Virus record (IMG/VR): IMGVR_UViG_3300032334_001259
Span: 124,001-188,000 of that record
Strand: one strand, 5' to 3'
Length of the DNA stretch: 64,000 bases
Source: a virus
The notes below the pieces were generated by a model. That model saw nothing but the letters and a program-made list of their open reading frames with translations. It did no database searches and was not told where the DNA came from. A program made the position numbers and the translations under genes. Below, piece after piece: positions 53,001-62,000 of the stretch. Every line of letters begins with the position of its first letter. Within the stretch, counting starts at the first letter, position 1.

Positions 53001-56000
53001 CTTGATTGAGATTGGTAATAATTTATTAGATTTGGTTGGCGAACCTGCTGGCGCAAATAATTTCCGTGATTTAAACTTTAACTATGTTGGTGGTAAGTTG
53101 TTACAACACAGTGCAAGTATGCGACCAGCTGCACTACTATTTGCAAACCGTGATGTAGATCCAATACAATTCATTCGTTATGCATCTGATAGCTATGGTA
53201 TCTTTAAGAATCAGTTATTGAATTATATCAGTAATACAGAGTTTCCAAATCCAACTAATTATCGTGAAAGTTTGGATATGGTATTAGCAGAGTTTAGTAA
53301 AGTGGCAAATATTGGTCAACCATTTTATTATACTGATATGGTTGGATTTGGTACTGATTTTATTAAAAATAGTTATACAGTTGCTAACACAACATATCGT
53401 CGTTATAATTTGACACAAGATTTTGCAGATGACACTAAAGGTTATCGTGCATTGTATGTCTATCTTAATGGTGTGCTATTACTTAAGAATGTAGATTATA
53501 CTATTGGAACAAGAACTATTACTATTAATGATAGTGTTACTCTTGTACGTAATGATAAGATTGAGGTGTATGAATACAATAGCACACAGGGTTGCAACAT
53601 ACCATCAACACCAACTAAACTTGGTATGTATCCAAAGTTTAAGCCTGAAATAGTAACTGATGACACATATGTAACACCAACTCTTGGTATTATCGGTCAC
53701 GATGGTAGCTTTACAAAAGGTTTTGGTGATTACCGTGATAATATTCTATTAGAATTTGAAAAACGTGTGTATAACAATATTACTACTACATATGCTGAAA
53801 ACAGTGATGTTGATTTAAGTAGTGTTGTGCCAGGTGCTTTTCGTGTTACTAATTATACAATTGATGAATGGACACAATTACTTGCACCATCATATTTGCG
53901 TTGGGCACATATTAACAACGTTGATATTTTTACTAATTCAACCGTAACAGGTGATCCATTTACATTTAACTATGCAACTGGAACTGACAAATTGTTTGCA
54001 AAACCAGTGCCTGGTTATTGGCGTGGTATCTACAAGTATTTTTATGATACCAATCACCCACATACAAAGCCATGGGAAATGTTAGGTTTTACTCAACGTC
54101 CAACATGGTGGACAAATCGTTATGGACCTGCACCATATACAAGTGAAAATGGTGTGTTGTGGAGCGACCTTGAGGCTGGTTTTGTTTATAGTGGAAATCC
54201 TAATGATTCATATTATAATACTCGTTACGCAAGACCTGGTCTTACAAGTATTATTCCTGTTGATGAGCATGGTAATTTATTAAATCCAAACCAGTCTGTA
54301 TTACTCAATTACGATGCAAATTATGCTGCACAGAATTGGGTAGTTGGAGATCAAAGTCCAGCAGAAACTGCATGGCGTCGTAGCGTAGATTATCCTTTTG
54401 CTGTTATGATGGCCTGGTGTCTCGCAAAACCAGCGGAATGGACTGCATTAAAATACAATACACGAGACCTTGCTTATAATACACTTTTAGAACAGTTTAT
54501 TAATAAAAAATATAACAATCGTCAGTTTGATTTTACTGCTACTGATGATACTGATTTTATACCAGGTTACAATGTTTGGTTGCGTGATTATCTAACAAAT
54601 AATAACCTCGATATTACTGAAAATTGGATTAACGTAGCAAATAATAGCACATTTAATCTTGTATACAAGATGGGTGCTTATACTGATAAGAGTTATCTTA
54701 CTATTGTTGCAGACCAAGTAAGTCCACAAAGCACAAACAGTAGTGTTATAATTCCGCAAGAAAACTATCAAGTTAAAGTAACAAAGAGTGCACCAGTTGC
54801 TCGTGCTGTTTATAGTGCAGTTATTGTACAGAAAGTTGTTAATGGTTATCAAGTAAGTGGATTTGACCGTGAGCGTCCATACTTCTTAACCATTCCAAGT
54901 CGTGTAAGCAATAACAACTATACTATCACTGTTGGCACTGAACGTGCTATTGTTTATATGGATAGCAGCGATAATGTATTCAGTTATCCTTATGGTAGTA
55001 TCTTTAATACAAAACAACAAGTGGTTGATTTCCTTGTAAGTTATGGTCGTTATCTACAATCACAGGGCTTTACATTCGAGGATGTTTTAGGTGATAAAAC
55101 TACTAAGAGTGATTGGGTATTAGCTTCAAAAGAATTCTTATTCTGGAATCAACAGCAGTGGGGTGACGATACAATTATTTCCTTGACACCTGCGGGCACA
55201 GATGTTAAGTTTATAAGTACATTTGGTGTTGTTGATACATTATCAAATACAAACAATTATACCAAGGTTGTTAACAGTGATAATGTTACACTAACTGGTA
55301 GTGATTATCGTGTATATCGTGATGATAACTTATTCCAACTTGAATTAAAAAATGCACAAAAAGGCGTGCATCTTATAGACTTGGCGATTATTCAGTATGA
55401 GCATACACTTATACTTGATAACAACACTGTGTTTAATGATATTTTGTATGATGAGCAAGTTGGTAGCCGACAATTCCGTCTGCGTCTTGATGGAGCAAAA
55501 ACAAATGATTGGAATGGTAGTCTTTATGCACCTGGTTTCTTTGTAAATGTAAGTGAAGTTCCGCAATGGGTTGCTTATACTGACTATTATAAGGGTGATA
55601 TTGTTCTATTCAAAAATCAGTATTATGCCGCACAAGATTTTGTACCAGGCACTGCACAATTCAAGAGTAGCAATTGGTATCCAATCAATGGTGATTTATT
55701 AAGTAAAAACCTTATTCCAAACATGGCAAGTGGTGCTGCACAGTTTATTAATTTCCATGATCCAGATAGCACTGACCTTAACAGTGCTGCTGATTTATTG
55801 AGTAAAGCCGAAACAGGATTTAGTCCACGTCAATACTTTGCTGATTTAGGGTTGGATAACACAAGCCAATACAAGTTCTACCTTGGTATGGTAAGCCAAA
55901 AAGGAACACAGGCTGTTCTTAATGCATATCTTCGTAACAAACAAAAGCGTATTGATAGTGATATTAAGTTAGTAGAACAATGGGCAATTAAACTTGATAA

Positions 56001-59000
56001 TTATGGTGGTACAAATCAAAACGATAAGTTAGAATTTAATATTGGTAATGCTATAACAATTAATAACCAATATCTATTTGAACTTATTAATCAGACTGAT
56101 CAACGTATCGCTGATACTAATACAGTTAAGCCAAGTGATTTACTTTATAAGCCACGCATTTATACAACAGATATATTTGCAAAAACACAAAACAATAAAG
56201 AAGTTATACCAACTGTTGGACCAGTAAATCCAAATGATGTTGATGCAACTGTATATGATATTAACAAAATTTATAACATAAGTCCACTTAACACTATATT
56301 AAGTGAAGGCAGTAAAGTATGGATTGCAGCGGATAGTGCTAACCAGTGGGGTGTATATCGTTTAAGTCAAACTGGTCAAGTATTTGTAACTTATATCAAT
56401 CAGATTAGTCCAACTGAATTACAGTTCACGACAAATCTGCCACATAATTTAAGTCAGTATGATTACATTATGTTGAAGAATGGTCGTCTTGCAGCACCAC
56501 AAACTGGTGGTGCAATTACCGATATGAGTGGTTTCTATCGTGTTAAGACTGTTACCAACACAACATTTAATGTGAAGATTGCTGATAATACAACTATCGG
56601 CACGGGTGCACTTAATGCAATTCTTTTTAAACTTATAAATGTTCGTTATACAACTGCTAATGACTTTACAGGCTTTGTTCCTGTTCGTGGTTGGAATAGC
56701 GGTGAAATTGTTTATATTGATGCTGGACCAGATGGTTATAATGTTTTACAGAACAGCAATAGTTGGGTTTATAGTCAAACGAAGAGTCCTGTGTTTACAA
56801 CACCAAGCGACAATTATGGTAGTAGTGTGCGAATTAATTCAACACAAGGTTTTGCTATTGTTGGTGCAAGTGTAAAAAATACAACTGGTAGTGCTTTTGT
56901 TTATGGAAAGCGTGAGGATAATTCATTCCAAGAAATTGGTATTCTAACACCTGATACTGGCGTAACTACGTTTGGTGCTAATGTAGATATTAATGATAGT
57001 AATTTTGCTTTTGTAAGTGCACCTGGTGCATATAAAGGTGTTGTATATACAGCTAATGTAAACAGTCAACAAGTCCAATTAACACAAGCAATTCACTATG
57101 ATAACCTTTATGCTATCAGTGCTGGATTTAGTCAAACAAATAACAATATTTTGTTAACTACAGTTTATAGTTTTGATAGTAATGGTAATATTGCACAACA
57201 AGCAAGTTATAGTTTAGATAATTTTGCTGTTGGTATGGGAGTAGGTGGTGCTGGTGTAAATGCTGGTACAGTTATTACAAGTATAACAACTAAAGCTCTT
57301 ACAAATACTATACAACTTGCTACATCAAATGGTAATAGTAGCATTTTCAGTATTACAACTGGTGACACCGCTACAATATTGCAAGCTAACAATAGTATTT
57401 TAAAAACACTATATGCAAATATTACAAGTAGCAATTCTAATGTTTATATTGGTAATACTGGACAAAGCATTACTGGGTTATATGCTAATGGTTCACAACC
57501 AGTATTGGGTAATGGTATTCCTGCTGGTTCATTCATTACAGCAATAAGCAATATTACTGGTTATAAAGTTATTACCTTAAACAATAATGTTTCAATAACA
57601 AACAAAAGTCTGTTAACATTTGTTCGTAGCAACGCTAACATCGTTCAATCTTCAATATCTAGTATAAGCACAACCGCAAACAATTATTTAATTGTAAGCG
57701 GAGCAACAAGTCTTTATGGTGCAGCTAATGGTTTACCAATTATTGGTGGATATCTTCCTAACAGTAGTGTTATTTCTAACCTTGTCGTCGGACCCGCTTA
57801 TAACATTCTTGGTGTAAGTGATAATGTAAATCTAAATGCATCTACAAAGATTGCAGTCTATCCCAATGTTCAACCAACAAGTAATTTTGGTTATAGCATA
57901 AGTGCAAGTGGTGATGGTAAGTGGTTATATGTTGGTGAACCAACAACAAATAGTGTTTATGTTTACAAATACACTTATGTGAATGCAAATAGCAGTCTGC
58001 GTCAAGGTGATGGAACTCAAACCAGTTTCACTTATCCAACTGGTGCAACTGGTAGTGCAAATGATATTAAAGTTTATGTAAATGGTGTTCTTAAGATACC
58101 AAACTATCATTATATTAAAACACCTGGTCAAGATATTATTACATTTGATATAGCACCAAGTGCAAGTGATATTATTAATCTTGTTTATGAAGATCACTAT
58201 GCAGAAGTTAATCGTATTGTTACTGATGATCCTGATGCAAGTGGATTTGGAACAAGTGTGAGCACCAACTATGATGGTAGCACAATTGTAATTGGTGCGG
58301 CTAATAGTAGTGTAAACAGTGTAACAACTCTTGCAAATAGTGGTAAAACATATGTATTTGACCGCACAGCAGAAATATTTGTTGCTAATGGTGTTGCAAA
58401 AACTTTCCAATTAAGTAATGCACTTAGTAGTCTTACAACAATTACAACACCTGATTTAATTACACATCCAAGTGTAACAATTGATGGTGTTGACACGGAT
58501 GCGACATTTAATTATGCTACAAACCAAGTTACATTTGCAAATGCACCTGAACGTGGTAGCACTGTTCGTGTTCAAACAAATCAATTTGTTAATACTCTTA
58601 TAAGTTATACTGATGTGGGTCAAGAAAACAGTAATTATGGTTCCGCAGTAAAAATAGATCGTGATGGCACGACGGCATTTAGTGGTGCGCCTGGTTATGC
58701 TACAAGCAGCACACAGAATGGTGCAGTATTTCGTTTAATTAATACTCCAAGAATGTATGGTAATGTAGTTGGTAGTAAAACTGGATTCAGCATTGCTGCA
58801 AATAGCACAATACGAATTAACGATTATCTTGTAACATTTGGTCAAACATTTAGACCACCATATGCTCCAATTTATTACAGCAGCAATGTTGACCAAGTAA
58901 TAACAACTATTAATAATGCTGGCATACCATATGTTACTGCTGGTAAAACACCAAACGGTGCTATCTATATTACAAGTAGTGATACTACTGCAATGCCTAT

Positions 59001-62000
59001 GTTAAAACTACGTAACGAAGGCAGTGACATTCTTGGAACATTTGGAATTACACAGTGGAAAACTGTGCAAAAACTTACAAATCCTATTGCACAAGATACT
59101 GCACGTTTTGGTGAAATACTTGCGCTAAGTCCACATGCCAATAGCATGGTTGTGGGTAGCACATTATCAAATACAAAAACAACAGTTACATTTGATAGCA
59201 AGACTACTACATTCGACCGTTTTGGAACACGTTTCCGTGATACTGTGTATCGCAGTGGTGCCGCTCACCTTTATGAATATCAAGCAGTTGCAAATGAAGA
59301 CTATCAAAACTATGGTAGCTTTGCTTATGCAAGTCTTGTTCAAGATCAATTTGCAAATAGCTATGACCGTTATGCAAGTGGTGTAGATATCAGCGATAAC
59401 TTCTTGATGGTTGGTGCACCACATGCACATGTACTTGGTAATCCAGTTGGTGCAATGTATATATACTACAATCAAAATGCGGCTCCTGTGTGGCAAACTA
59501 TACGCAGTGGTGGTATTGATTTTGATAGTCGCAATATTGACCGTGTTTACTTGTATAATAGCACAACTGCAAGATTAATTGCTGAATTACCAGTGCTTGA
59601 TTTACCTTACGGTTATCTACCAAATAGCAGTGAAAGTTATATTGATTATACTATTAACTATGATCCTGCTGTTTATAATCAAGCACCAACAACTACAAGT
59701 TTCAGTTTTGATCGTAAAAATGCTTGGGGCAAGCAACAAGTTGGTAAATTGTGGTGGGATATTAACAGTATCAAGTATTATGATAATACACAAGGCGATA
59801 ACGTTAACCGCTTTAATTATTGGGGTCTTGCTTTCCCTAATAGCACAATAAATGTTTATGAATGGATTGAAAGTGATGTTCTACCAAAGAATTACAGTGG
59901 TAGCAGTGTAAACAATACACCACTTTATACAGTTAATGATGTTTATTGTTCTCAAGTTACCGTTGATGAAAAAACTGGACAAGCGGTTACAAAATATTAT
60001 TTCTGGGTTAAGAATAGTATTCTTGCTAACACAAAGCGTCCAAGTGCACGTGAAATACAAACTGCACTTATAAGTCCACGTAACAACAGTGAACCATTTG
60101 CAGCAGTGATTAATAAAAATGCAATCGGTATATTTAATGCACAAAATCTTGTAAGCATTGATACCAATCTTGCCATTGAATATAAGAACACTCTTGAACC
60201 ACAACTTATCCATAGTGAATGGACTATGTTTGACGATGGCACTGACTTGGGCGTTGCTGATGAGTTCTTGAATAAGTTGAATGATAGTTTAACTGGTCAG
60301 GATGTCAGTGGTCGTATTGTTCCAGATTTTAACCTTCCTATTGGTCAAAAGTATGGTATGAGTGTTGATTTGCGTCAGAGTTTATTCAAAGACAATTACT
60401 ATGCACGTATGTTGTTTATTGAAAAGATAAATCAGATTTGCATCAAATATCCAATGGTGTTGACTCGTGTTGATGCTATTGCTCAACTTAACAACATTGA
60501 TCCGATTCCCGACTCTACTGAATATACACTTACTGTCAATAACTTAACAGAACTAGGCTATATAAACACTGTAGCCTATCCTATCGGCACACGTGTTCTT
60601 GTAATACAAGATAGCAATAGTTATAACAATGGTTGGAGTTTGTTTACTTTAGTGTTAAATTCAACAAGTTATGCAAGACGTTGGGAATATGTTCGTGTTC
60701 AAACTTATAATGTTAATGATTATTGGACATATGCTGATTGGTATAGCACAAAATACAACCCACAAGCACCATATAACTATACAGTTACAACTGACAATGA
60801 TATTGCTAACCTTCAATTAAATGTAAATGATTTAATTTATGTAACAAATAGTAATAGCGGTGGTTGGAAGTTAGTTCTTGTAAACACTAATGATCTTGAA
60901 TTAGTTGCACAACAAAACGCAACTATACAATTCACTTCAAATCTGTATAGTCTTGTTGATGCTGCACAAGGATTCCAAACAAATAGTTTCCAAAGTGTAG
61001 GATTTGATACTGACAGTAATCTTGAATTTAGTGCAATATTTGCTGTGATTCGTGATTATCTTCTTACTAATGAATATCGCAGTGAATATAAAGAAACTAT
61101 TGCACTTCTTATTGATATTGTTGCAAGTCAACATCAACAAACTGATTGGATGATGAAAACAAGTCTTGTTGATTTATATCATCGTGTTCGTGGTTTGGAT
61201 CAGCTACCTGTTTATCTGCCACAACCAGAAAATACAGTAACTGATTTCTTCAATGAAGTTAAACCATTCCATACAAAACTAAAACAATATGTTGCAAGAT
61301 ATGATAACAGCAATGATATTGATACAGCATATGCAAGTATTACTGACTTTGACTTGCAACCATATAAGAATGCATTAACTGGCAAGTATCGTAGTCCACA
61401 ATTAGGTAACAGTCTTGATACTGATACTTTGAATAATACAGCAGTGTATCAACCATGGGTAAACAATCACAAATATAGTATTGATCTTGTTACAATGGTT
61501 GATGGTGGTGCTGGTTATGATGGTTCAACTACTGCGGCTGTAATTGGCGATGGAAGTGGTGCTATTGTTAAACCTTATATTCTTAATGGTAGTGTTTATA
61601 CAATTGAAGTTATAAATGCAGGTCAAGATTATACCTATGCTACTGTAGAAATTTATGGTATTGGTGTTGGTGCCAAAGCTGAAGCAGTTTTAGGAAGCAG
61701 TCTTGCACGAAATATTAATGCAACAGTTAAATTTGACCGTAACCAATATTTTAATAATATACAAGATTGGGCGGCTAACACAAGTTATACAATTGATACT
61801 GTTGTTGTATATAATGCAACACCTTATAGATGTATTACTGCACACACAAGTGGTTCTACATTTGATGCAACCAAGTTCTTGGTATTGATTGTTAAAGTTT
61901 GGTATCCAAAAACTGATTATAATGTTGGTGATATAGTTGTTTATAATAATAGTAGCTATGTTGTTGATACAGCATTTACAAGTGATCTTATATTCAGTAG

